Shown here: piece after piece, positions 53,446 to 62,002 of the stretch
How positions within the stretch are numbered: position 1 is the first letter of the stretch
Layout of the letters: every line of letters starts with the position of its first letter
Assembly: GCA_018675575.1 (NCBI GenBank)
Contig: JABGXW010000134.1
Span: forward strand, 23,590-87,589
Origin: Bacteriovoracaceae bacterium
GTDB lineage: Bacteria; Bdellovibrionota; Bacteriovoracia; Bacteriovoracales; Bacteriovoracaceae
DNA: 64,000 bases
Direction: 5' to 3'
Notes under the pieces: generated by a model
Told to the model about the DNA's origin: nothing
Databases searched by the model: none
What the model saw: the letters and a program-made list of their open reading frames with translations, nothing else
Position numbers and translations under genes: made by a program

Positions 53446-54360
53446 ATGTCTCAAATTCAAGATATTTCTATTAGGGAAAAAGAAATCAAGTTTGTCTTGA
53501 TTGTTACATTATTTCTCAATATTGTATCAGCAGGGATTAAGTATTTTGTTGGTCAGAAATATTTATTTCTTTCCTTAAGCTCTAGTGGAGTGGAATCATT
53601 ATTTGATGGCTCAGCAAATATATTAGCACTTATATCAATTCATATCGCTTCTCAACCTGCCGATGAAGATCATCCCTATGGTCATCAGAAGTTTGAAACC
53701 TTAGGATCTCTCTTCCTAGCAGGCTTACTTATCTTATCAGCGATTGGGATGAGTAAACAGGCTTATGATTTTTACAATAATGGAGTAACTCAAAAAGTCT
53801 TTTCGTATTATCCATTTATCGCCATATTAGTCTCTATGGGAATTTCTTTATTTGTTAGTAAATATGAAAAGAAAAAAGGCAACGAACTTAATTCTCCACT
53901 TCTTTTAGCCGATGCAAACCATACCTATGGTGACTTTATTATTAGTTTTGCTGTTCTTATTTCTCTTGTGACAGGCTATATGGGATATTATTTAATCGAT
54001 GTTTTCACTTCTGCTTTGATAGGAATATATTTGACTGTATTAGCTTTTAAAATTTTCAAACAGAATTTTCCCGATTTGGTGGATACTTCGCCAGTGATAC
54101 CTATATCTCTTATCAATCAAATTGAAAGTATTCCGAAAGTTGTTGATATTCATAACTTTAGATCTAGGGGAAATTCGAATTGGATGCATGTTGATTTTCA
54201 TTTGCATTTAGATGCTGAGCTTTCCTTGAGAGAGGCCCATAGTGTGGGAAAAAAAGCAGAAGAAATGATGCGAGAACTACTTACAAACTTTACTCATCAG
54301 CTTGATGTTACTGTTCATATTGAGCCATACGATGAGAATCACAAGGCCAAACAATCCTGA
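53446..54360 (+). CDS. cation diffusion facilitator transporter
   Basis: A 304-aa inner-membrane protein with six helices and a C-terminal cytoplasmic domain. The metal sites are visible: SSGVESLFDGSAN in helix 2 and LLADANHTYGDFIISF in helix 5, plus the His-rich HPYGHQKFETLGSL family block and the C-terminal HVDFHLHLDAE. CDF proteins export zinc, iron or manganese by proton exchange. The metal cannot be named. The start abuts the acyltransferase stop. Confidence 0.9.
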   Translation: MSQIQDISIREKEIKFVLIVTLFLNIVSAGIKYFVGQKYLFLSLSSSGVESLFDGSANILALISIHIASQPADEDHPYGHQKFETLGSLFLAGLLILSAIGMSKQAYDFYNNGVTQKVFSYYPFIAILVSMGISLFVSKYEKKKGNELNSPLLLADANHTYGDFIISFAVLISLVTGYMGYYLIDVFTSALIGIYLTVLAFKIFKQNFPDLVDTSPVIPISLINQIESIPKVVDIHNFRSRGNSNWMHVDFHLHLDAELSLREAHSVGKKAEEMMRELLTNFTHQLDVTVHIEPYDENHKAKQS

Positions 54361-54383
54361 TACAACTAAGGCAAACTAAACAT

Positions 54384-54809
54384 GTGCGATTATTAGTATT
54401 AGAAATCTTGGATCAAGAAGTCTTGCTCACTGCAAAACTATTCGATATTTTTAATAAATTACAAACTGAAGGAATAATTCTTACAAGTGAAACAATACAT
54501 ATTTACTTCGAGTGGAATTGGTCACAACTTTTAATAAAATTTGTAGGTGTTGAGGTTCAATCGATTCTTCAAGTTCAAGAACCTTATAAATTAATCGATT
54601 TTAACCCTGAATATTGTTTTGGAATATCATTTAGCATAGAGGATGGCATGATGGAAACGCCGGCCTTACTTGAAAAAGTAAATAGCTTTAACACAGAGCT
54701 TACAAATCAAGGATTAAGCATTGGGAAGAAAGGAAGAATTTCATTTAAGTGGGGTGAATGGAGCGACGAGTTGCAACTTGAATTATTTTCTACCGCAAGT
54801 CAGGAGTAA
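54384..54809 (+). CDS. protein of unknown function upstream of infC
   Basis: A 141-aa acidic cytoplasmic protein starting at GTG. It is beta-strand-rich (IHIYFEWNWSQLLIKFVG, ISFKWGEWSDELQLEL) with no recognised motif. An ATG two bases upstream is in another frame. The stop lies 100 bases before infC. No family recognised. Confidence 0.55.
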   Translation: MRLLVLEILDQEVLLTAKLFDIFNKLQTEGIILTSETIHIYFEWNWSQLLIKFVGVEVQSILQVQEPYKLIDFNPEYCFGISFSIEDGMMETPALLEKVNSFNTELTNQGLSIGKKGRISFKWGEWSDELQLELFSTASQE

Positions 54810-54826
54810 TCGGCTATAATCGTTAT

Positions 54827-54855
54827 TTTACAATTGATAAAGTATTGTTTATTTT
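54827..54855 (+). promoter_or_regulatory. infC: candidate sigma-70 promoter of infC
   Basis: TTTACA at 54827-54832 and TATTTT at 54850-54855, 17 bases apart, 55 bases before the infC start codon. A perfect TATAAT at 54815-54820 has no good minus-35. Either could serve the infC-rpmI-rplT operon. Confidence 0.4.
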
Positions 54856-54909
54856 AGAGCATTATCATTAAACAAAAATTAATAAAGAAGCATTAATTGG
54901 AGGCGTTTT

Positions 54910-55452
54910 ATTAAAGAAAAAAGAAGGGCCAATGCCGGACCTAGAATAAATACTAAAATTAGAGCAACAGAATGTAGACTTATCCAGGATGGCGTAGAAC
55001 CTTACGGAGTAGTAACAATAGAACGAGCAAGAGAGATAGCAGATGATTGCGGACTTGATTTAGTTGAAGTTTCCCCCAATGCAAAACCCCCAGTTATTAA
55101 ACTTATTGATTACGGAAAATTTAAATATAACCAACAGAAAAAAGCTAACGAGGCCAAGAAGAAAACCGCTGTCGTACAGCTTAAAGAAATACAATTTAGA
55201 CCAAATATCGAGGCCCATGATTTAGAAACTAAGATTAAAAGAGCTGAAAAATTTCTTAATCAAGGCGACAAAATCAAGATGGTTATGCAATTTAGAGGTA
55301 GGGAAATGGCCTACAAAGATGCAGGATTAGAAAAATTTAAAGGTATTATTTCTACTGTTGAAGAACTGGGATCAATTATTGAATCTTCTCCTAAGATTAT
55401 GGGAAATCGAATCATTACGATTGTTGCACCGAGCAAAAAGAAGAAAGCTTAA
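54910..55452 (+). CDS. infC: translation initiation factor IF-3, ATT start
   Basis: A 180-aa protein starting at ATT, which usual ORF callers miss. GGAGG ends 6 bases before the ATT. The N-terminal domain holds GPRINTKIRA and EVSPNAKPPVIKLIDYGKFKYNQQKK (shown in part), the C-terminal domain KEIQFRP, AEKFLNQGDKIKM and FRGREMAY; these are diagnostic. IF-3 binds the 30S subunit and rejects non-standard start codons. The AUU start is the classic basis of infC self-repression. It is followed by rpmI and rplT, the normal order. Confidence 0.96.
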   Translation: MKEKRRANAGPRINTKIRATECRLIQDGVEPYGVVTIERAREIADDCGLDLVEVSPNAKPPVIKLIDYGKFKYNQQKKANEAKKKTAVVQLKEIQFRPNIEAHDLETKIKRAEKFLNQGDKIKMVMQFRGREMAYKDAGLEKFKGIISTVEELGSIIESSPKIMGNRIITIVAPSKKKKA

Positions 55453-55527
55453 ATCTAATATTTTTCTTTTACAAATACAAAAAGATTGAGTATTTATGTT
55501 GTTTCGATATATGAACAGGAGCGTATT

Positions 55528-55725
55528 GTGCCTAAAATGAAGACAAGACGAGCTGTTGCTAAGAGATTTAAAGTGACTGCAAGTGGAAAACTTAAACGAA
55601 AAAGACAAGGTCTTAGACACATTCTTGAGAAAAGAAGCCAAAAATCTAAGAAAAGAGCTGGTCAAACAGACTACGTACACGCTTCGGATATGAAGCAAAC
55701 AATGCGTTGTTTACCAGGTTACTAA
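55528..55725 (+). CDS. rpmI: 50S ribosomal protein L35
   Basis: A 65-aa basic protein starting at GTG, with AGGAG 7 bases before. It has the family pattern PKMKTRRAVAKRFKVTASGK and RAGQTDYVHASD, and normal length. An upstream ATG at 55486 would add 14 residues not seen in L35 and lacks a ribosome site. It lies between infC and rplT. Confidence 0.95.
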   Translation: MPKMKTRRAVAKRFKVTASGKLKRKRQGLRHILEKRSQKSKKRAGQTDYVHASDMKQTMRCLPGY

Positions 55726-55758
55726 GACTAATAATATTATTGCCCACAAAACAGAGAC

Positions 55759-55794
55759 TTGGGAAAAAGAGAATGTTGAAGAATATTCCCCCAA
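55759..55794 (+). promoter_or_regulatory. possible hairpin in the rpmI-rplT leader
   Basis: TTGGGAA and TTCCCCCAA can pair (with a two-base bulge) 27 bases before the rplT start. L20 represses its own operon in other bacteria by binding leader RNA that mimics its 23S site; this could be a related element, but no specific L20-site sequence was recognised. Confidence 0.3.
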
Positions 55795-55815
55795 TGATCG
55801 TTAAGGAGAAATCAC

Positions 55816-56163
55816 ATGTCTAGAGTAAGAAGAGGCTTTAAGGCCAGAAGAAGAAGAAACAGAATTCTTAAGCAAGCTAAGGGGTTCCATTTTGACAGAA
55901 GAACAAAGTTTTACCATGCAGCTGAAACATTAAAGCGTGCATTACATTACTCTTACATTGGAAGAAGACTTCTTAAGAGAGATATGAGAAAGTTATGGAT
56001 TGTCCGAATCTCAGCTGCTTCAAAAGCATGTGGAACTTCGTACTCAAAGTTCATGGGTGCAGTTAAATCTCAAGGAATTGACATCAATAGAAAGATGCTT
56101 GCAGATATTGCGGCCACTGATTTTGATTCATTCAAATCAATTGCTGATTCAGTAAAAAAATAA
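55816..56163 (+). CDS. rplT: 50S ribosomal protein L20
   Basis: A 115-aa very basic protein; RVRRGFKARRRRNRILKQAK and the helical C-terminal half (HYSYIGRRLLKRDMRKLW) are typical. It binds 23S rRNA early in 50S assembly and can repress the infC-rpmI-rplT mRNA. AAGGAGAAATCAC lies upstream of the ATG. Length is close to the usual 117-119 aa. A strong terminator follows the stop. Confidence 0.97.
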   Translation: MSRVRRGFKARRRRNRILKQAKGFHFDRRTKFYHAAETLKRALHYSYIGRRLLKRDMRKLWIVRISAASKACGTSYSKFMGAVKSQGIDINRKMLADIAATDFDSFKSIADSVKK

Positions 56164-56190
56164 TTTATTTTAAAAATTGATTCTTTAAAC

Positions 56191-56217
56191 AAGCCGGTTT
56201 TAAGACCGGCTTTTTTT
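56191..56217 (+). terminator. rho-independent terminator of infC-rpmI-rplT
   Basis: GCCGGT, a 6-base loop and ACCGGC followed by seven T. The flanking A/T pairs (AA before, TT after) lengthen the stem. It ends one base before the convergent regulator gene's stop, so it may serve both directions in part. Confidence 0.9.
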
Positions 56218-56218
56218 A

Positions 56219-57025
56219 CTAAAATAAATCCATTCCAATATAAAACGCGTCATCTGTATTACTACATTCTTTAACGAGATTCTGGGCATCCACAACAAAT
56301 TCCTTAAAAAGCTCTTTGATATCATTCTTTGTTTTTTCATCACATGAAAACATCGCAGATAGATGATAATCAGAGGGGGATGACCTTCTCATGGATAGGT
56401 TTTGAATAGTCTCCATTCTCCAATTAATATGATTTTGAACAGATGCGGGATGAGCAGCATCTAAATGAACAGTGTGCTTTACAACTTGAACTTTATTTTT
56501 ATGACGTTCGATTATTTTTAAATCTTCTAATTTTTCTAATTCATCATTTAACTTTTGTTCTGAAATAAATATTTTTTTGCATAGTAAATAAGGACTGTCT
56601 GAATACTTTTCAATAGTCATGAGCATATGAATTTTCGCTGTTATTGATTCTCGGTAATAGAGATCAACTTCGGATTGACTAAGCTCTAATGAAGTCTTTT
56701 TGAATTTTTTAAGAAGTTTACCGTGTTCTTGTTGAAGTGCTTCTATTTTATTTTTTAGAAAGGCGCTATGACCGGGATCTCCTGAATTATTTAGCTCTCC
56801 CAATAATAAAAGATACTCTAGTTCTTCTTCTTTAAGTCTAAGGGCCATTCCAATGAGATAAAGCTGTTCTCGACTAAAGTCAGCTCCCATTTTCATGACG
56901 CGAGAAAAATAGGAAGTATGAATTCTAGCTGAAGTTGAAAGAGACTTGTAAGAAATACTCTGCTTTTTCGAAGAAGCTTTGATGAAGGGTCTGTATTCTA
57001 AGTTGTTGAAAATATTATGTTCCAT
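56219..57025 (-). CDS. TIGR02147/DUF4423-family transcriptional regulator
   Basis: A 268-aa protein. Its N-terminal half has an HTH-like part (ISYKSLSTSARIHTSYFSRV) and the LRLKEEELEYLLLLGELNN block; the C-terminal half (MRRSSPSDYHLSAMFSCDEK, EFVVDAQNLVKE) is the DUF4423-type domain. This family is strongly expanded in Bdellovibrionota and Fibrobacteres; functions are little known. It is transcribed divergently from a secreted basic protein and metalloprotease. A perfect palindrome lies just upstream of its start. Confidence 0.88.
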   Translation of the reverse strand: MEHNIFNNLEYRPFIKASSKKQSISYKSLSTSARIHTSYFSRVMKMGADFSREQLYLIGMALRLKEEELEYLLLLGELNNSGDPGHSAFLKNKIEALQQEHGKLLKKFKKTSLELSQSEVDLYYRESITAKIHMLMTIEKYSDSPYLLCKKIFISEQKLNDELEKLEDLKIIERHKNKVQVVKHTVHLDAAHPASVQNHINWRMETIQNLSMRRSSPSDYHLSAMFSCDEKTKNDIKELFKEFVVDAQNLVKECSNTDDAFYIGMDLF

Positions 57026-57027
57026 TC

Positions 57028-57040
57028 GTGTAAGTTACAC
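57028..57040. promoter_or_regulatory. 13-bp perfect palindrome next to the TIGR02147 gene start
   Basis: GTGTAAGTTACAC, 6-bp arms around one base, three bases before the regulator's start codon and 128 bases before the secreted basic protein gene. No ribosome site is visible between it and the ATG. It fits an autoregulatory operator; chance occurrence is possible. Confidence 0.45.
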
Positions 57041-57167
57041 TAAAAGTTAAATAATAACAATAAATTAATTTATTTTTAGTTTTATTTACAGGCCAAAGAA
57101 GATAAAAATTTCACAGAAAACAGTTAATTGCAAAAACGCAAATAACAAAATTATCCTGGGGGATAAA

Positions 57168-57554
57168 ATGAAAAAATTATTAACAGCAATAGCATTATTA
57201 GCATTAACAGCAACTTCTTTTGCAAACGAAGGTCAAAGACCGACTCGTCCAGGTCAAAGAAAAGCAACAACTGTTGTAGTAAAGGGCAAAAGAGCTGCCG
57301 CTATCTTCAATGCATTAGATGTTGAAGTCGTAACTCGGAATGCACATCGTTTTTCATTAGACGTAAAAAAAGTGGCCGGTCTTAAATGTTTCAAAGCAAC
57401 TAAGAAAACTGATACTAAGGTTTCTAAATACAGATGTGCCCTTAGAGGATTAAAAGTTAAGAAACCACAAGGAAGAAGAGGACATGGAAGAAGAGGTAGG
57501 CGTCATGATCAAGGGCAAGCAACTCAGACAGATCTTCAATTACTTACAATATAA
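57168..57554 (+). CDS. small secreted basic protein, unknown
   Basis: A 128-aa exported protein with a clean signal peptide ending at SFA. The mature part is rich in Lys and Arg, with a middle KGKRAAAIFNALDVEVV and two Cys (KCFKA, RCALR) that could pair, then a Gly/Arg/His tail (RRGHGRRGRRHD). GGGGGAT lies 5 bases before the ATG. Small secreted proteins of this kind often sit beside TIGR02147 genes in predatory bacteria as I recall; the function is unknown. The Arg-rich tail could bind nucleic acids or anionic polymers. Confidence 0.65.
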   Translation: MKKLLTAIALLALTATSFANEGQRPTRPGQRKATTVVVKGKRAAAIFNALDVEVVTRNAHRFSLDVKKVAGLKCFKATKKTDTKVSKYRCALRGLKVKKPQGRRGHGRRGRRHDQGQATQTDLQLLTI

Positions 57555-57665
57555 TTTCAGTTGTTTATGAGATATACGTATCCAGGTGCATCTCTTAACA
57601 TGTAAAAAATCTAGCACTTGTGGATAAGGATGAGTGATTAAGGTATGAATAATTTCGGAGGAAAT

Positions 57666-59060
57666 GTGAAAAATCTCTTATTGATCACACTTATACTTAT
57701 AAGCATCACCAATTCTTGGTCACAAGAGCTAGGTCTGAATGATTCAACCAGCTCAGAAGATTTACTTAGTAACCCTATAAATGATCGATTGAATAATCAT
57801 CTTAACGAGAGAGGTATTGGAGTCCTCGCGAGAGAAGGTGGTTGGACCGGAAATGGAGGAGGCTTTGGTGAGCTTTCTAATAACATCTGGTTCATTGGTA
57901 AAAAAGAAATTCCTTACTGTATTCGGAGAAGTCCAAACTATCCATTTTCAAAAGAACAAATTGAATCCATTATCGATCAGTCATTAGATAAGTGGAATCA
58001 CTTTTTTAAAAAGTATGATCTTCTAAATCAGAAACTTGCTGGAAATTATGAGGTTCAAAAGCTCAATAATATACAATTCTTCGATAAAAAAAATAGAAGT
58101 CTCAATTTTAACTTTATTAAGAAAGAAAAATGTGGCGCCGTTGAAGGTAATCAACTCACCTTTTTATTTGGATTAGAAAATGAAGTGATTAAAAATTATA
58201 AAAAGTTCTCAATGGATCATCCTTTCGGTCTTGCTGTTCGAGAAACATATAATCATAAAGATTTTACTCATCATGGAATTGTTTGGATTGATCAATTTAC
58301 TCATGATAAAAAAGAATTGAAACATATTATTCTCCATGAACTTGGACATATCTTTGGAATGAAACATAATTCTGTCTATGTTATGGACGAAAAAGTGGCT
58401 GAATTATTAACAAAGAAAAGAAAATTTAAATCCGCTTATCTTGGAAATATAGAATCAGACTCTTGGATTTATGATCTCAAGAAAGGATCTTCTGTTGTGC
58501 TTACTTCCGCTAAGGGGAGAAGAATGCATCCAAGGCGACGCACAATTCTAAGAAGAGAAGAAAAGCACTGTGAAATTGATACCTACCAGCTAAATAGCAA
58601 GTTGCCTCGTTTTGTGCGGAAAGAATTAAATATTCCCGAACTTGGTTGCCACGAAATTATACTCAAATTAGATAATGATTCTAGGGCCTATCCCACTCGA
58701 AGAGCTCGTAGACATCGGCGTAAGGCAAAATCATTTAGTTTTAAAATAAATTTAGACAATGGTTACTCTTCAAACTTAGTTGGAACCTTTAATCATTCTG
58801 AAGGTCGTCGACCAGAAATGAAAGGACCTGGAGTAATGACGAAAGTTATCTATAATGATGGAAATCGAATTAAATCTTTTATTCACAAATTAACTTTAGA
58901 AAAAGCACCATCAAAGTTTCCCTTAACAGGAAATTTCCTTCTAAATAGATCATTTATTCCTGCGAAGATATCTTCTTCTAAAGGAATAGTTATTGAACTC
59001 AACTTCCCTCGATCAGGAAGATGGTGGACACTTAAGACTTCTAACAATAATTTTGAATGA
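57666..59060 (+). CDS. secreted metzincin zinc protease
   Basis: A 464-aa exported protein starting at GTG with GGAGG 6 bases upstream (an ATG at 57645 is an alternative). After the signal peptide (ending SWSQ) comes a Gly-rich start, then the metzincin site HELGHIFGMKH with three His and a Met-turn candidate in VYVMDEK. The C-terminal 200 residues are basic and beta-rich with two Arg/His-rich patches (RMHPRRRT, RRARRHRRK). Its location after the basic secreted protein and the TIGR02147 regulator suggests shared control. Prey or matrix protein degradation is inferred. Confidence 0.8.
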   Translation: MKNLLLITLILISITNSWSQELGLNDSTSSEDLLSNPINDRLNNHLNERGIGVLAREGGWTGNGGGFGELSNNIWFIGKKEIPYCIRRSPNYPFSKEQIESIIDQSLDKWNHFFKKYDLLNQKLAGNYEVQKLNNIQFFDKKNRSLNFNFIKKEKCGAVEGNQLTFLFGLENEVIKNYKKFSMDHPFGLAVRETYNHKDFTHHGIVWIDQFTHDKKELKHIILHELGHIFGMKHNSVYVMDEKVAELLTKKRKFKSAYLGNIESDSWIYDLKKGSSVVLTSAKGRRMHPRRRTILRREEKHCEIDTYQLNSKLPRFVRKELNIPELGCHEIILKLDNDSRAYPTRRARRHRRKAKSFSFKINLDNGYSSNLVGTFNHSEGRRPEMKGPGVMTKVIYNDGNRIKSFIHKLTLEKAPSKFPLTGNFLLNRSFIPAKISSSKGIVIELNFPRSGRWWTLKTSNNNFE

Positions 59061-60077
59061 TTACCAAGCGAATCTTACGCCAAAACTTAATTGAGTATCA
59101 TTTCCACCGATTACTGCCATTTTTTGCATATAAAGTCTGATAGCTGCAATATTGAATTGAGCTCCAATAATTGTTCTAAATGAAGTTGTTGATGGCCCAT
59201 CAGCTTTACCCAGATCTAAAGAAGCACTCCCTGATCCAGATGCAGTTCCTCCCAACGTAACGGGACCAGTGATATTTGCAATACTTTTAGATGTCCCTGA
59301 ATTGTAATCGAATCCCAAACCACCAAAAAGCGTGAGAGCATAAACAACACGTAAGTTTGTTGTCACTTCGATTGGTATCGATGTTGCGGAGATATCTGCT
59401 CCGACGTCAGCAAGCCCTGCATAACTCGCAGTTGCTGTACCAGAAGTTACAGTTTGATCAACATTAATTTGAGTATTAATTTTTGTTGAAGATGTTTCAA
59501 TGCCTGTACTTATATCAATTCCTCCCCACTTTATTAAACCTGCGGCCATGTTAATTGGGGGAAGAAGTTTAAATTGATAATGTAAACCAAATGAAGAAAG
59601 TTCACCTGAGACAGAGCCTGTAGTAAGCCTATAAGAAAAATAATTGACATAGATAGTTGATCTATCCCAAAATTTTCCTTTTAAAAATATTCCCATATTC
59701 GCACCGAGTGTTACTGTGCCTCCAATACCAACAGCAGGTAGGGTTGCATTTCCATCTCCGGTTCCACTTCCTATTCCATCTTCGCCAAGATCAATTCCCA
59801 TTCCAAGACTAGCTCCCAAGACAAAAACATTCACGTTTGAGGCATAATCAGTACTGAGTCCTTTGTTAGCTAGAATAGCGGCATCGGCCATTTCTGGTAG
59901 AAAGTTTAGAGTTGTTGCATCAGGAATAATTTCATTAACCATATCTTCAAGTAAATCACAGATTGTTGTTGTCAAACAGTCAGCGCCTCTTTCAGTTATA
60001 GAAAAAAGATTCCCAGCTTGAGTGTTGCTAATGGAAAATAATAATGCGATGGAAATTAATTGAGCTTTAAATTTCAT
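59061..60077 (-). CDS. outer-membrane beta-barrel protein
   Basis: A 338-aa exported protein with a signal peptide ending NTQA. Residues 20-60 include an acidic helical part (CLTTTICDLLEDMVNEIIPD, two Cys that may pair); the rest shows repeated beta-strand pairs rich in Gly/Ser/Thr (GIGGTVTLGANMGIFLKG, SYRLTTGSVSGELSSFG) and ends in FGVRFAW, with the final aromatic typical of outer-membrane proteins. The stop lies at the base after the metalloprotease stop. Substrate unknown. Confidence 0.72.
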   Translation of the reverse strand: MKFKAQLISIALLFSISNTQAGNLFSITERGADCLTTTICDLLEDMVNEIIPDATTLNFLPEMADAAILANKGLSTDYASNVNVFVLGASLGMGIDLGEDGIGSGTGDGNATLPAVGIGGTVTLGANMGIFLKGKFWDRSTIYVNYFSYRLTTGSVSGELSSFGLHYQFKLLPPINMAAGLIKWGGIDISTGIETSSTKINTQINVDQTVTSGTATASYAGLADVGADISATSIPIEVTTNLRVVYALTLFGGLGFDYNSGTSKSIANITGPVTLGGTASGSGSASLDLGKADGPSTTSFRTIIGAQFNIAAIRLYMQKMAVIGGNDTQLSFGVRFAW

Positions 60078-60234
60078 ATTTTTGCCTTTTGTAGCGATAA
60101 AAAACTATCACCATTAAATTATACCTCAATAAGCGTGATTGAATGAAACATGGAACAATATTTCCATTAGTAGTAGAATTGATCATTAATAGTTGATTGA
60201 GGTTGTCGTTTGGCAAAAATAATTGGATAAAGTG

Positions 60235-61152
60235 TTAGGTAGAAGAACAGCTGGCCCCGCCAAGAATACAAAACTCAGCGCAGAATTTATGATTAAGATA
60301 TACCCGCTTTTGCGACTCACGAAGACTTTGACCAAGTTCGAATTGGGGATCGTAGGCCAGCAAAGTACAAGGCATGACTGTTGGTTTATTTTGACCTTTC
60401 TTTTTAATAATCATTCTCTCTGAAGCACACATTTGATGATCTGGGTTGACATTTAAAATATCAAAACATTGAGTAGTGATCTCTGGTACTTCTTTATTTG
60501 TGGCCATTTCTGGAAAGATGACTAGATTTTCATCAGAAAGAGTAAGACTAATATTAAAATCATTTAGCATTTGTTGAAAATTCACTTTTGCGTCTTCAGC
60601 AGTTTCATCAGTGAGAGATCTCCCTGCAAGTGAGAGATTAAAACCATTTTGGTTAAACCATTTTATCGATTCAATTGCTTTATCAAATGATTTTGGTCCT
60701 CGCTCTTTTTCGTGAACTTTTTTAGAGTGATGATCGAGGGATATTCTGATTCTCAGTTGATCAGGATAGGCAATATTCATTTTGATTAATTTATCTGAAA
60801 TCCTTTTTATGACATTAACTGCGTTAGTAAGGATTAATGCCTTGAAACCAAATTTACAAACCGTTTCTAACACTTCCAGTATATGAGGGTTGAGAAATGG
60901 TTCTCCACCTGTGAACCCAATGGTTTCTACAACAGATTCCATCTCTTTTAATTCTTCAAGGTAGGGAATAACATCTTCATTGGTGATATAACTTAAGCGA
61001 TCGTTTGTCGGAGAGCTTTCAATATAGCAATTTATGCATTCTAAATTACAAAGTGTCCCGGTGTTGAACCAGAGGTTTTTATAACCTTTAAAATCGATAA
61101 ATCCGCGTTCTTCTCCATTTGCTGTTTTTCTTTGGTCTTTAAATTTCTCCAT
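60235..61152 (-). CDS. radical SAM protein with extra C-terminal cysteines
   Basis: A 305-aa protein. The 4Fe-4S motif is C-x3-C-x2-C in CNLECINCYIESSPTNDRL, and TGGEPFLNPHI is the SAM-binding GGE block. The end CAEFCILGGASCSS adds three Cys that could hold a second cluster, as in SPASM-like proteins. ATG at 61152 has GGAAAG 8 bases upstream; a GTG at 61167 is an alternative. It is encoded 2 bases after a DUF547 gene on the same strand, suggesting a joint role. The substrate is unknown; peptide modification is one option. Confidence 0.82.
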   Translation of the reverse strand: MEKFKDQRKTANGEERGFIDFKGYKNLWFNTGTLCNLECINCYIESSPTNDRLSYITNEDVIPYLEELKEMESVVETIGFTGGEPFLNPHILEVLETVCKFGFKALILTNAVNVIKRISDKLIKMNIAYPDQLRIRISLDHHSKKVHEKERGPKSFDKAIESIKWFNQNGFNLSLAGRSLTDETAEDAKVNFQQMLNDFNISLTLSDENLVIFPEMATNKEVPEITTQCFDILNVNPDHQMCASERMIIKKKGQNKPTVMPCTLLAYDPQFELGQSLRESQKRVYLNHKFCAEFCILGGASCSST

Positions 61153-61154
61153 GA

Positions 61155-61946
61155 TTAATCTTTCCACTCATTAAGATTCCAGTCGTATTTTGTGTAATCT
61201 TTATCAACTTTCCCTGAAAGGATGTGACTTTTTTGAGATGGATTTAGCTTGAGAATTTTCGCTATAAAATGTTTCACGGACTGCTCGTGCTTATCAAAAT
61301 CATCTTCATACCAATCAAAAATTTTAGAGATAGAAATTGTGTCAGAATTAAGGTTAATTTTGTTTTTAGTGTTATTTTTTAAAAAGTTTAAACTGGCTTC
61401 TGATAATTGTATTTGAAGCTTAGGCGCAATAAATGCCTCTTTGTAAAGTGAAGGACATCCAATGGAGGCGCAATTGACAGCAAAATGAATTTTTGCTTCT
61501 TTAAAATTCTTTCTAATCGTTTCATGTTCAATCTTATCGAGAGTGAACTTCTCTCCTAATAATGAAAAAAATTCGATTGCCCAAGGCTTAGTAAAAAAGC
61601 CACCAATATCTTTGATACTTTTAATGGGGTAATGATTAATTATTAATTTTATAGTGAAGGCATTATATGCGTTTATTAGAAAGGCCAGTTGCTGATCAGA
61701 GTTAAATAGATTGTAATCTGCCTTACTTACAGCCGAGAGTTCCTTCAAATAACTATCTAATAGTTTTGGATTAGACTTTAACTTTTTATAATTAAATAGG
61801 CTTTGATGATCCGTTATTTTTATATGTGATTCAAGTATACCATTTAATTTATAGTGAAAATGATCAAAAGCAAATAATGATGGGCCTTGAAAAATAATAA
61901 AAATGAATATTGATAAGACTCTAATTCTCTGCTCCTCATAAAGCAT
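61155..61946 (-). CDS. DUF547 protein, exported
   Basis: A 263-aa exported protein with a signal sequence ending near LFA. The complete DUF547 pattern is present: FLINAYNAFTIKLIINHYPIKS, KDIGGFF, LDKIEHETIRKNF, IHFAVNCASIGCPSL and ISKIFDWYEDDF. The two Cys of CASIGCP are kept, unlike the relative at 17978-19474. DUF547 proteins show a cysteine-protease-like fold prediction in some reports, but activity is unproven. It is upstream of and probably cotranscribed with the radical SAM gene. Confidence 0.85.
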   Translation of the reverse strand: MLYEEQRIRVLSIFIFIIFQGPSLFAFDHFHYKLNGILESHIKITDHQSLFNYKKLKSNPKLLDSYLKELSAVSKADYNLFNSDQQLAFLINAYNAFTIKLIINHYPIKSIKDIGGFFTKPWAIEFFSLLGEKFTLDKIEHETIRKNFKEAKIHFAVNCASIGCPSLYKEAFIAPKLQIQLSEASLNFLKNNTKNKINLNSDTISISKIFDWYEDDFDKHEQSVKHFIAKILKLNPSQKSHILSGKVDKDYTKYDWNLNEWKD

Positions 61947-62002
61947 TTTAACAATAAAAATTACATCAATTGTTAAAACCTTGCAAATTTTAAATGGTAA
62001 AC

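Noticed and set aside
55372..55698. 108-codon minus-strand frame opposite infC and rpmI
   Set aside because: It is a shadow of two certain ribosome/translation genes, and its composition is Ser/Phe-rich as expected from the antisense of Lys-rich genes.
60150..60167. Inverted repeat ATGGAA-N6-TTCCAT upstream of the outer-membrane protein gene
   Set aside because: Short, AT-rich and without a clear tie to a promoter; expected by chance in such DNA.
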